DNA of 56,630 nt, from NCBI GenBank assembly GCA_013178095.1, contig JABLXK010000021.1, positions 1 through 56,630 on the forward strand, in the 5' to 3' direction. The notes beneath the pieces are model-generated. The model saw only the letters and a list, made by a program, of their open reading frames with translations, searched no databases and was not told where the DNA came from. The stretch's first letter is position 1. Every line of letters starts with the position of its first letter. Shown in pieces: positions 49,570-56,630 of the stretch. The translations under genes and the position numbers were made by a program. The DNA comes from Anaerolineae bacterium. GTDB lineage: Bacteria; Chloroflexota; Anaerolineae; Anaerolineales; Anaerolineaceae.

Positions 49570-50879
49570 TGGCCGGATGGAATACTGAAAACAACGAAGC
49601 AACTGCTAACGACGAAGCTGTGGTCATGCTCCTGGCTGGACCGCCTTCGCGGGTAAATGCCTGGTTCACGTCGCTGCAAATGGATTCGCGTTTCCGCGTG
49701 AATACTTTTTCCACCGATCCTCAGGATCTGGAAAACAAAATGGGATACAACCCGGAAGCGATCCTGCTGGATGCGACCATTTTCAGCGGTCCCGAGAACC
49801 TGGTGCGCTTCCTGACCAAGACTGCCAGCGCGGTGTATGTCATCCTGCCGCGTGAAGCCGGCGACGATACCCGTAAATCACTCACCGAATTGCCTTCCGT
49901 CAGGGGCGTATTTATCAATGATATCAACCTCTCCCAGATGGCCGGGCGCATCTATGCCGAAGTTGTGGCGATGCGCAACCAGGCTCCCACCCTGGCACAA
50001 CCAGGCAAGGGTTACCGCACCGAACGCATTGCCGGCGGGCTGCGGGTGATCACGGTCTGGAGCCGCACCGGCGGCTGCGGCAAATCTACCCTCGCGGCTG
50101 CCCTGGCCCTGGAAGCGGCGCAGCGCGGTATCAAAACGCTTTTGGTTGGTTTGTCTGTGCCGGATATCTCCCTGCCCACTTTTCTGAACCTGAAAACTAC
50201 CCCCAACCTGTTCGGCTGGCTGGCCAGCCCTTCCTTTGAAGGCGGCATCCGCCCCAATGTGCAATCCAAAGGACTGTTGGACGTGCTGGTCGGTTTGCAG
50301 GATGGTATTAAGGAAAAAGAATTGATCCGCCCGCCCGAAGATCCGGCATCCATCAACCAGCTGGTCATCAATGCCACCTTCGGCGGTTACAGCATCGTCA
50401 TTCTGGATACTCCCGTTTCCGGCGCCTATTTCAATGCCATCTCGGCCAGCAATACCATGGTCATGGTAACGACGCCCATGCTCGATCAAGCAGTTGTCTC
50501 CGCTGAAGCCTACCGCATGGCTTTCAAGCGTATGCGCGATCAACACCGCATCGGTGTCGGCAATGTCTTTGTGGTGTTGAACCGTTTCCGCTCCGGTTTG
50601 TTGACTTCGAATGAATGGCACGAGGCGGCGGATGCGTATACCCAAACAATGGGCATCGGCCATTTTCCGCCGGTCGCCGAAGTCATCCCGGAAGTTCCGG
50701 AAGTGGCGCTGGCTGCCAACGCCGGGCGTTCGGTTTTGACCGCCGGCGACGATTTTGCCGGGCCGATTCACCGCCTGGGTGATGTTTTGTATGGCGGCGG
50801 CGATGGTTCATCGCACGAAGATCAAAAGGTCTTGCGCTTTGGGCCGATCCGCATCCGGAAAGGCGTGATTGGAGCTTAA
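49569..50879 (+). CDS. cpaE: CpaE/TadZ-like pilus localisation ATPase
   Basis: 436 aa; its ATG shares a base with the cpaB stop. Residues 15-130 form a receiver-like domain (VVMLLAGPPS, AILLDATIF, VYVILPREAG and VRGVFIND), as in TadZ/CpaE. Residues 155-400 form a MinD/ParA ATPase: VWSRTGGCGKSTLAAALA (Walker A, about 163-180). The signature lysine of MinD (KGGxGK) is Arg-Thr-Gly-Gly-Cys-Gly-Lys here, so the deviant first lysine is missing. Further motifs are YSIVILDTPVSG and VVLNRFRSG. CpaE places the Tad apparatus in the cell. The Arg substitution may change dimer-dependent ATPase activity. The gene directly precedes tadA, the order of Tad loci. Confidence 0.88.
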   Translation: MAGWNTENNEATANDEAVVMLLAGPPSRVNAWFTSLQMDSRFRVNTFSTDPQDLENKMGYNPEAILLDATIFSGPENLVRFLTKTASAVYVILPREAGDDTRKSLTELPSVRGVFINDINLSQMAGRIYAEVVAMRNQAPTLAQPGKGYRTERIAGGLRVITVWSRTGGCGKSTLAAALALEAAQRGIKTLLVGLSVPDISLPTFLNLKTTPNLFGWLASPSFEGGIRPNVQSKGLLDVLVGLQDGIKEKELIRPPEDPASINQLVINATFGGYSIVILDTPVSGAYFNAISASNTMVMVTTPMLDQAVVSAEAYRMAFKRMRDQHRIGVGNVFVVLNRFRSGLLTSNEWHEAADAYTQTMGIGHFPPVAEVIPEVPEVALAANAGRSVLTAGDDFAGPIHRLGDVLYGGGDGSSHEDQKVLRFGPIRIRKGVIGA

Positions 50880-50882
50880 GCC

Positions 50883-52118
50883 ATGTTGGATACTTTCTAC
50901 CGCACCATTACGGATGATGAGACCCACAAGGTCCTGGAAGAAGGCGCTTCGCGCATGTCGGAAGGTCTTACTTTCCGCGACCTGGTCGACCTCGACCGCT
51001 TGCACTTGACTGCGCGCGGGGTTATCCAGAAAGTTCTCAACGAAAACCGTATTGATGCCGATGTGGATACGATCGCCAACATGGCGCAGAAATTGGTGGC
51101 GCGCGTTTCCGGACTCGAATTTCTGATGCCGTTATTCAAGCGTGATGATATTTCCAATATTTTCATCAATCCGGATGGCACCTTGCGGATTCAAAAGAAG
51201 GGCATGAAAACTTTCGAAACGGTGCGTAAGAATATCGCCGCGCAGGAAGTGGATCGCGTGGTGGAAGCTTTGCTGCGCACATCCGGCCGCGCCCTTTCAG
51301 AAGCGACCCCCACGGTGGATGCCAAACTGCCCCGCATCGAAGCTCTGCCCGGCCTGATGGGCGGCGCGCGCGTCAAACTGATCCATCCCATCATTGCCAC
51401 GGGTAAATCAGACCTGCCTTCCATCAGCATCCGCTTGTACCAAACTGCCCCGGTTCGTCCGGACGATATCATCCGCTGGCAGGTGGCTCCCGAGATTGTC
51501 ATCAAGAAATTGATGGAGATCATCGGTAAAAAAGCCCGCATGCTGGTCGTGGGCGGTACCAATACCGGCAAGACTACCTTGTTATCCGCTTTGTGCAATG
51601 GCGGCATCTACCAGGGCGCCCGCATCGTGAAGATCGAAGATCCCGAAGAGATCTGGCTGGAGCACGATCACGTGGTCACGCTCGAAGCCCGCCCCGCGCC
51701 TCCCGGATCGTCCGTCCCGCCATACACCATCAAAGACGGCGTGGACGATGCCATGCGTATGTCGCCCGATTGGTTGATCGTGGGCGAAGTACGCACGGGG
51801 GATGCGGCCTTGACGCTTTTCCGCGCGCAGATGAGCGACCACCCCGGCCTTTCCACTTTCCATGCTGAAAGCCCTGAATTTGCCATCTATCGTGTCGGCA
51901 ACCTGTTGATTTCGGATACCCAGGAAACCGATATGCGCAATGCCAAGAGCACCTTCGCTATGGCGGTGGATATCATCGTGCAGGTGGGTTGGTCGGGCAA
52001 AGACAGGCGCATATTGGGCGTTTGGGAAGTCGAAAAAATGCTGAAAGACCACGAGGTGGTCATTCATCCTCTTTACCGTTTGGGTGACGAGGATATTAAA
52101 CCGATGACGGTCAGGTGA
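50883..52118 (+). CDS. tadA: TadA/CpaF-type secretion ATPase
   Basis: 411 aa from the ATG at 50883, with GGAG about 10 nt upstream and 3 bp after the cpaE stop. It has an N-terminal domain (1-90), then the motor: Walker A VVGGTNTGKTTLLSAL (about 222-237), RIVKIEDPEEIW (Asp box) and DWLIVGEVRTGDAAL (Walker B, about 296-310), followed by STFHAESPE with the conserved His. The usual CpaF Walker A is GGTGSGKTT; GGTNTGKTT is a mild change. It drives assembly and, as in CpaF, probably retraction of Flp pili on the cytoplasmic face. All main motifs are kept. Confidence 0.93.
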   Translation: MLDTFYRTITDDETHKVLEEGASRMSEGLTFRDLVDLDRLHLTARGVIQKVLNENRIDADVDTIANMAQKLVARVSGLEFLMPLFKRDDISNIFINPDGTLRIQKKGMKTFETVRKNIAAQEVDRVVEALLRTSGRALSEATPTVDAKLPRIEALPGLMGGARVKLIHPIIATGKSDLPSISIRLYQTAPVRPDDIIRWQVAPEIVIKKLMEIIGKKARMLVVGGTNTGKTTLLSALCNGGIYQGARIVKIEDPEEIWLEHDHVVTLEARPAPPGSSVPPYTIKDGVDDAMRMSPDWLIVGEVRTGDAALTLFRAQMSDHPGLSTFHAESPEFAIYRVGNLLISDTQETDMRNAKSTFAMAVDIIVQVGWSGKDRRILGVWEVEKMLKDHEVVIHPLYRLGDEDIKPMTVR

Positions 52119-53077
52119 AAGAGATGGAAACTTTTAACGCGCTGGCAGTTCAGTTTTTACCTTTCATTGGGGCTTCATTGGGAGCTTATGTGGTTTATTT
52201 TATCGGGCAGCAGATTTCATCCACATTTTTCAAACAGAAAACTTCCGCCCGGGTGAAAGATTTAATTGGCGCGAAGGATGAAGACAAAAAGATTAAACCG
52301 TCCGATTTCGGTTCGCCTGAATTCAAGATTCGTTTGGCTTTTGCCCGCTACAACATCGACGTTTACCAACGCGAGCATCTCTCGCTCAATATCGCCCGCT
52401 TTGTTGTTTCGTTGCTGCTCATTGCCGTGCTGCATTTCATCTTCAACTTGCCCCTGGTCACCAGCATGGCGGGCGGGATCGGCGGGATTATGATCGTCAA
52501 TTCGTTCGCTGCCGGCGCCTGGACAAAGATGTGCAACGAAATCGACAAGGAAATCCCAATTTTTCTGTCCGGATTTACCTCAACTATCCAGGTCAACCCC
52601 AATATCCTGCAGGCAGTGGAAGAAGAATCCAGTGTTTTGGCAGTGAATAGTCCTCTGAAGAAATGGTTGCTGGAACGTTTCGTGCGGCTCGGGCAAGAGC
52701 AGGGCGTCTCGGTATTGGAACGTTTGGTTGAAGAAGCTTTCCGCATTTCCAATTCACTGGGCGTTATGGTATTCCTGATCGGCCGTTTGTGGCGCACGGG
52801 TGGCATGGAATGGAAACGTTCGTTTGCTTTGGCTGCTTCCAACCTTGAAGGTGTCATGGAAGCCAGGTTGTTTGGCTTATCCGCTGGTAATTCTGCCAAG
52901 GGTGCGGTCAAGCTGATCATCGGCGTTACGCTCTTCGTGATCCTGATCATGGCGCGTAATCCGGTTTTCAAGTCCGCCATGGAGTCACCGGTCGTTCAGG
53001 CGGTTTATGCGCTGTCTATCCTGATGATGATCTTCGGGTATGGGTTCATGGGCAACATGATTGATACCTTAATGTGA
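52115..53077 (+). CDS. tadB: TadB-like inner-membrane platform protein (T2SSF family)
   Basis: 320 aa. The start is either the GTG at 52115, overlapping the tadA stop, or the ATG at 52124 with AGGTGA before it. Membrane helices lie at about 10-32, 90-108, 112-132, 266-284 and 290-312. The cytoplasmic part between them is the T2SSF fold: EIPIFLSGFTSTIQVNPNILQAVEEE, LERLVEEAFRISNSLGVMVF and MEARLFGLSAGNSAKGAVKLIIG contain the usual helix pattern (given in parts). TadB and TadC together form the platform that couples the TadA motor to pilin polymerisation. Overlap with tadA indicates coupled translation. Confidence 0.88.
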   Translation: MKEMETFNALAVQFLPFIGASLGAYVVYFIGQQISSTFFKQKTSARVKDLIGAKDEDKKIKPSDFGSPEFKIRLAFARYNIDVYQREHLSLNIARFVVSLLLIAVLHFIFNLPLVTSMAGGIGGIMIVNSFAAGAWTKMCNEIDKEIPIFLSGFTSTIQVNPNILQAVEEESSVLAVNSPLKKWLLERFVRLGQEQGVSVLERLVEEAFRISNSLGVMVFLIGRLWRTGGMEWKRSFALAASNLEGVMEARLFGLSAGNSAKGAVKLIIGVTLFVILIMARNPVFKSAMESPVVQAVYALSILMMIFGYGFMGNMIDTLM

Positions 53078-53084
53078 GGCTGGC

Positions 53085-53960
53085 ATGAATGTCGAGATGA
53101 TCAAACAAGTTCTGTTATACGCTTCGGCGGTTGCGATCGCGATGGTAGTGTACCTGCTTGCCGGTCAATTGAGTTTTGAAAAGTCAGCCGGAAAGCGTGT
53201 TCGCGAGATGGTCGGCGAGGGGGCTAATTCTCTCTTTGACCGCAGCGGCGAGCGGCTGACCAAGCGTATGACTTCCGGATTTTTCAGTTCCTGGAAAACA
53301 AGTCTATTTTGGGCCAATATCAGCGGCGAATATAAAACCTGGACGGTGGGCGGCATGCTGGCTCGTGGATTGGCAGCGGCCATAGCGGTGGTTTTGCTGA
53401 TCTTCTTGTTTGGCTTGCCGATCTTTACCTGGTTGATGGTTCCTTTCGCGGTCTTCATGCCCTATCTGCTGGTCAACGGCAAAGCTAATGAAACTAAAAA
53501 GCTGGTCAAACGGCTGCTGCCCGAAACCGCCACCGTCATTGCGGCTGAGATGGATGCCGGCAGCACTGCCGGCCAGGCGGTCAGCCGCGCCGGAGAACTT
53601 CCCGGACCGCTGGGTGCAGTGATCAATAATGCTGTCTCACGCGCTAGGCAGAGCGAACGGGCCATGTTCAGCCGCGGTGCCAGCAAGGGTATCCTGATGG
53701 AGGAACTGAGCAAGCATGATTTGCCGGAGTTATCCCGTTTTGCCATGCAATTGGATCGTGTGGCGGCCAAGGGTGTGGATGCGCCCAGAATCATGGTCGA
53801 GATCGCGCGCGGTTTGGCCCGCGAATACCGTTCGCAAATTCAACAGACCGCTTCGAATATGGAAAATGAATTGCTGATCCCCATGACGCTGTTCTTTTTC
53901 CTGCCCTTCATTGTGTCTATCCTGACGCCTGTGATGGTGTCATTGGCGAATGCGATGTAG
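53085..53960 (+). CDS. tadC: TadC-like inner-membrane platform protein (T2SSF family)
   Basis: 291 aa, 7 bp after tadB. Hydrophobic segments lie at about 5-27, 85-105, 107-127 and 267-290. The cytoplasmic T2SSF part has VKRLLPETATVIAAEMDAGSTAGQAVSRAG and LPELSRFAMQLDRVAAKGVDAPRIM, typical of TadC (shown in parts). The C-terminus ends in FFFLPFIVSILTPVMVSL, a membrane helix. It partners with TadB. The ATG at 53085 follows GAGGCTGGC. Confidence 0.88.
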   Translation: MNVEMIKQVLLYASAVAIAMVVYLLAGQLSFEKSAGKRVREMVGEGANSLFDRSGERLTKRMTSGFFSSWKTSLFWANISGEYKTWTVGGMLARGLAAAIAVVLLIFLFGLPIFTWLMVPFAVFMPYLLVNGKANETKKLVKRLLPETATVIAAEMDAGSTAGQAVSRAGELPGPLGAVINNAVSRARQSERAMFSRGASKGILMEELSKHDLPELSRFAMQLDRVAAKGVDAPRIMVEIARGLAREYRSQIQQTASNMENELLIPMTLFFFLPFIVSILTPVMVSLANAM

Positions 53961-53974
53961 AGGAAACCGATAAA

Positions 53975-54535
53975 ATGTTATTGGACTATTTCGGAATCGT
54001 GATCATGGCTTTACTCGGCGGGGCGCGCTTGCACCAGACCCTGTCCGGGGAGTGGTGGGCGCTGCCTTTGTTCGCGCATGCCATGATTTCGGCTCTGATG
54101 CTCGTGCTGCATCGCAAAACCGGGCGGCACGCGCCGCTGCTGCAGCGCCTGGTGGCATGGTTCTCTGCCCTGCTTCCTTTTGCCGTTCAGATCGAAAAAC
54201 CGGTTCCCATCGCCTTGCGTGCGCTTTCTTTGGCGGGCGTGGCACTGGCGGTTTGGACGATTGCCGTTTTAGGGAAGTCATTCGATGTTTCTCCGGCCGA
54301 TCGCGGATTGGTTGTTGTCGGCCCTTATCAATGGCTGCGCCATCCGATGTATGCCAGTGAGCTCTTCTCGGTACTCGTGATTGTATGCGCGGAACTGTCT
54401 ATCAGGAATATCCTGGTTACGCTGATGCTGATCGCGACGCTGGTGCTGCGTATCCGTTGGGAAGAGCAACTCATCTTCGGCTACCAGGATTACGGTAACC
54501 GGGTTCGCAGCCGTTTGCTGCCGGGGGTGTGGTAA
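53975..54535 (+). CDS. Isoprenylcysteine-methyltransferase-family membrane protein in the Tad operon
   Basis: 186 aa, starting 14 bp after tadC. It has several membrane helices (about 5-20, 30-45, 60-75, 80-100, 130-165). The C-terminal part matches the ICMT/PEMT family: GLVVVGPYQWLRHPMYASE (about 110-128, SAM-binding loop with the HPMY signature) and RIRWEEQLIFGYQDYGNRVRSRLLPGVW (EE, Y, R and P pattern; shown in part). Enzymes of this family methylate carboxyl groups, phospholipids or small lipids at the membrane. This is not a usual Tad gene. Possible roles are methylation of the pilin N-terminus or a lipid near the apparatus. The stop overlaps the next start (TAATG), so it is a true operon member. 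Confidence 0.85.
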   Translation: MLLDYFGIVIMALLGGARLHQTLSGEWWALPLFAHAMISALMLVLHRKTGRHAPLLQRLVAWFSALLPFAVQIEKPVPIALRALSLAGVALAVWTIAVLGKSFDVSPADRGLVVVGPYQWLRHPMYASELFSVLVIVCAELSIRNILVTLMLIATLVLRIRWEEQLIFGYQDYGNRVRSRLLPGVW

Positions 54536-55656
54536 TGGCAAGGAACGCAAACCGTTTGTTGGCTGTGCTTTTATCGGCTGCTGTGCTGCTCGCCAGCCCG
54601 GCCTATACCCTCATCAGGTTTACCGGCAAAGACAGCACGCCCCCTACGGTAACCCTTTCCATTCCCGAACCGACCGGCAACAATGGCTGGTACAACCGGC
54701 CGGTCTCGGTGTACGTGTACGCCTGGGATAACGGTAAGGGGATATCGAACGTGCAAGTTTCGCTGGGCGGCGCAGCCTGGTATAAGCGCTCGCTGACCAT
54801 CCGCAAGGACGGCACTTACCGGGTTATTGGCAGAGCGACCGATAAAGCCGGCAACGTTGCTTCCACCTGGAAGGTAATTCATGTAGACATGACCCCTCCG
54901 GAGGTGGATTTCACGGTTCCGGAGAACCACGGTGTCAATAAATGGTATTTGGAACCTGTAAAGCTTTCACTTACCGGAACAGATAATCTCTCGGGTGTTT
55001 ATCAAACCCGCCTGAGCGCTGCGGGTGATTACGATGCGCTCCAATTGGGAATTCTGGATGCCCGTGAAATGGCTTTACCGGGAATGGAAAGCAGCGGAAT
55101 TCTTCTTGGAACCGAACACGGCGAAGCTGAAGCGGAGATCGAATTAAAAGAAACCGGTGTTTATCAGGTGAATGGATTTGTAGAAGATTTGGCTGGCAAC
55201 CGCACGCCGGTCGAGATGGTTATCCCGCTGGATATGACCGCGCCGCAAATCGAATTTCATTCTCCGAAAAGTTTTTACGGAATTATTGAATTGATCAATA
55301 ATGCTGCCGATCAGGGATCTGGAGTGGAACAAGTTTGGATAGATTTCGGAGGCGGTTGGCAGAGGGCGGGAATCAAGCAAGGGAACTGGTCATCTTTCTG
55401 GAATACGAAAGGTTTGAAGGATGGCGAATACGTTATTCAGGCAAAGGCGATGGATCGGGCCGGCAATATTACGACAACGGCTTATCCGGTAACAGTTCTC
55501 AATCATACTTGGCCGATTTTCGCCATCTGCGGTGTTTTATTCAGCCTCGGTTTGGCCGCCATGTACGATCCGCGCCGGCAGGCGTTTCAAGAATTAACGA
55601 TTTCCCTTGCGCGTTATGCCCACATGGATCGGAGCGCGAGGGAATTGGAAAGGTAG
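54535..55656 (+). CDS. Membrane-anchored Ig-like repeat protein of the Tad operon
   Basis: 373 aa from the ATG at 54535, overlapping the previous stop. Residues 1-25 are a signal peptide or first anchor. Three Ig-like repeats of the type found in bacterial adhesins follow (STPPTVTLSIPEP, MTPPEVDFTVPEN and MTAPQIEFHSPKS starts; DKAGNV, DLAGNR and DRAGNI loops). A membrane helix at about 323-343 and a cytoplasmic tail of 30 residues (DPRRQAFQELTISL) complete it. It is likely an extracellular sensor or scaffold of the pilus machine with its C-terminus in the cytoplasm. I know of no standard Tad component with this architecture. Confidence 0.8.
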   Translation: MARNANRLLAVLLSAAVLLASPAYTLIRFTGKDSTPPTVTLSIPEPTGNNGWYNRPVSVYVYAWDNGKGISNVQVSLGGAAWYKRSLTIRKDGTYRVIGRATDKAGNVASTWKVIHVDMTPPEVDFTVPENHGVNKWYLEPVKLSLTGTDNLSGVYQTRLSAAGDYDALQLGILDAREMALPGMESSGILLGTEHGEAEAEIELKETGVYQVNGFVEDLAGNRTPVEMVIPLDMTAPQIEFHSPKSFYGIIELINNAADQGSGVEQVWIDFGGGWQRAGIKQGNWSSFWNTKGLKDGEYVIQAKAMDRAGNITTTAYPVTVLNHTWPIFAICGVLFSLGLAAMYDPRRQAFQELTISLARYAHMDRSARELER

Positions 55657-55660
55657 ATGA

Positions 55661-56356
55661 ATGATTGATTTTTTTGCCAGTCTAACAGTTGCTTTAATTG
55701 TGGTCATGACGGTGGTGATTTTCTTGTCCAACCAGCGCCAGGCCGCCATTATGAAGCAAATGCGCGTTGTGCTTGAGGATTGGTATCAGGCCCAAATGCG
55801 CGATCGCCGGGAATCGTATCGAAAAGAGATCCATATGCCGGATGTGCTCAAATGGGTTGGCAGCCAAGTCAACCTGAACGTTGTCGAATTGGGCCGCCGT
55901 TTCGAAAATCCGCAGGCTTTGGAATTTCTGACCGCTGAAGGCGTGAGGTTGATTGTCAGCCCGCTGCCGAAGAAGCAGCTTCGTTCGGCAGTCGGAAAAA
56001 TTGAACGAAAACGCGGGAAAGTGGCCAAATTGGTGGAGCCTTTGCTCGGGTCGCATCCCGCTCGGATGCAGGTGGTGGAACGCTCCAACCGGAATGTGCA
56101 TGAGTGGTATGAAGTGGAAATTGAAGAAGCCGCCCGCAAATTGGAAGTGACCTGGATAGGTGTGAATGCGCTCTACTTCTATATGGTTCCCACCCAGCCG
56201 CTTGAACAAAGCACGCCGCTGGTCAGTCTTGACCTGGCAGGGTTGAAAGGGAAGTTCAAGGATTGGTACAGCAACGCGCTTGCCGCTCTTAAACAGCGCT
56301 TCGCAAAAGATACCGCCTTGATGCATGGCAATGGCAGTGAAATTAAATTGAAATGA
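55661..56356 (+). CDS. N-terminally anchored protein of unknown function in the Tad operon
   Basis: 231 aa. The ATG at 55661 follows GGTAGATGA, 4 bp after the previous stop. Residues 6-23 are a membrane helix, followed by a charged helical segment (IMKQMRVVLEDWYQAQM, about 30-46) and two mixed domains (ELGRRFENPQALEFL, then VSPLPKKQL and ARKLEVTWIGVNALYFYMVP). No known family is recognised. The C-terminus is amphipathic and helical (WYSNALAALKQRFA). It stands immediately upstream of the pilin genes, so it may regulate pilin handling or be a minor structural subunit. Confidence 0.75.
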   Translation: MIDFFASLTVALIVVMTVVIFLSNQRQAAIMKQMRVVLEDWYQAQMRDRRESYRKEIHMPDVLKWVGSQVNLNVVELGRRFENPQALEFLTAEGVRLIVSPLPKKQLRSAVGKIERKRGKVAKLVEPLLGSHPARMQVVERSNRNVHEWYEVEIEEAARKLEVTWIGVNALYFYMVPTQPLEQSTPLVSLDLAGLKGKFKDWYSNALAALKQRFAKDTALMHGNGSEIKLK

Positions 56357-56384
56357 ACGGGAAGATGAAAAGAAAGGAGAAGGT

Positions 56385-56552
56385 ATGAACATAGGAATGC
56401 ATTTGTACGGGATGCTGAAGGATCGCAAAGGCGCGACGATGGCGGAATACGCAGTGATCGCGGCGGTATTGATCCTGGTAGCGATCGTGGCGTTCACGAG
56501 TCTGGGTTCGACCATCGTGGCCAAGATCGAAGCATTAGTTGCCGGAATGTAA
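56385..56552 (+). CDS. flp: Flp-type pilin
   Basis: 55 aa, too short for many gene finders, with AAGGAGAAGGT before the ATG at 56385. The leader MNIGMHLYGMLKDRKG is followed by ATMAEYAVIAAVLILVAIV: a Gly-Ala processing site, Glu at position 5 of the mature pilin with Tyr after it, and a hydrophobic stretch of about 20 residues. This is the Flp signature. The C-terminus is short (LGSTIVAKIEALVAGM). The prepilin peptidase (TadV/CpaA) is not in the window. The gene codes for the main fibre subunit built by the TadA-B-C machine. Confidence 0.92.
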   Translation: MNIGMHLYGMLKDRKGATMAEYAVIAAVLILVAIVAFTSLGSTIVAKIEALVAGM

Positions 56553-56596
56553 GGCAGAAGAAAGAAACAAGCGAGAAGATCAAAAGGAGTAATGAG

Positions 56597-56630
56597 ATGA
56601 AGACAATTTTGAAACTGTGGAATGATCGCA
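56597..56630 (+). CDS. Second Flp-type pilin, start only
   Basis: AAAGGAG lies shortly before the ATG at 56597; the visible start is MKTILKLWNDR, whose end parallels LKDR of the first pilin just before its processing site. The rest lies outside the window. Two tandem pilins of the same type are likely, but only 11 codons are seen here. Confidence 0.65.
   Translation, partial: MKTILKLWNDR

Overview
The window looks like a chromosomal segment of a Chloroflexota bacterium, probably of the Anaerolineae type. This is inferred, not proven. The signs are very large secreted proteins built from cadherin-like, InlB-like and DNRLRE-like repeats, C-terminal paired GWNLV modules, a Tad pilus locus with no secretin gene in view, and a CpaE/TadA/TadB/TadC order with unusual accessory genes.

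Region 1 (1-22460, minus strand) is a surface-protein locus. Three proteins (1-916, cut by the window edge; 965-1537; 1643-3928) share an N-terminal module with an LPSxFYG motif. Two giants follow: 3980-12508 (2,842 aa) and 12822-22047 (about 3,075 aa, broken by two single-base frameshifts). Both giants carry an extracellular calcineurin-like metallophosphoesterase domain among adhesin-type repeats. Each is preceded by a leader that reads as a cyclic-di-GMP-I (GEMM) riboswitch with its own promoter. The end of the second giant contains a 591-bp tandem repeat, and 264 bp of it is almost identical to the left edge of the window.

Region 2 (22464-28968) starts with a secreted lytic-transglycosylase-like protein, a DinB-like protein and a zinc-ribbon membrane protein. 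It then has a GC-rich DNA-repair cassette on the plus strand: an SRAP/YedK protein, a RecA/RadA-like protein without a P-loop, a small helical protein, and a family B DNA polymerase with degenerate motifs B and C. The second promoter appears leaderless and overlaps a LexA-box-like sequence.

Region 3 (29077-46100) is an accessory island. It holds a TOPRIM protein, two damaged genes and a compact minus-strand anti-phage-type operon: DUF499 ATPase, DUF3780 protein, DUF1156 adenine methylase, an HNH nuclease fused to a DGQHR-like domain, a PLD-SNF2 helicase and a 69-aa protein. An excisionase-like regulator, a Fic protein with a palindromic operator, a second HTH protein and a tyrosine integrase follow. 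The integrase has an internal stop codon and sits beside tRNA-Arg(TCG), so the island probably entered at that tRNA and is now fixed.

Region 4 (46196-56630, plus strand) is a Tad pilus operon. It starts with a strong promoter, a third GEMM riboswitch and a Rho-independent terminator. Three unknown membrane or exported proteins come next, then CpaB, CpaE, TadA, TadB, TadC, an isoprenylcysteine-methyltransferase-family protein, an Ig-like membrane protein, a TM-anchored unknown, one Flp pilin and the start of a second. The three riboswitches suggest that one second messenger, c-di-GMP, controls both the giant surface phosphoesterase/adhesins and the pilus.
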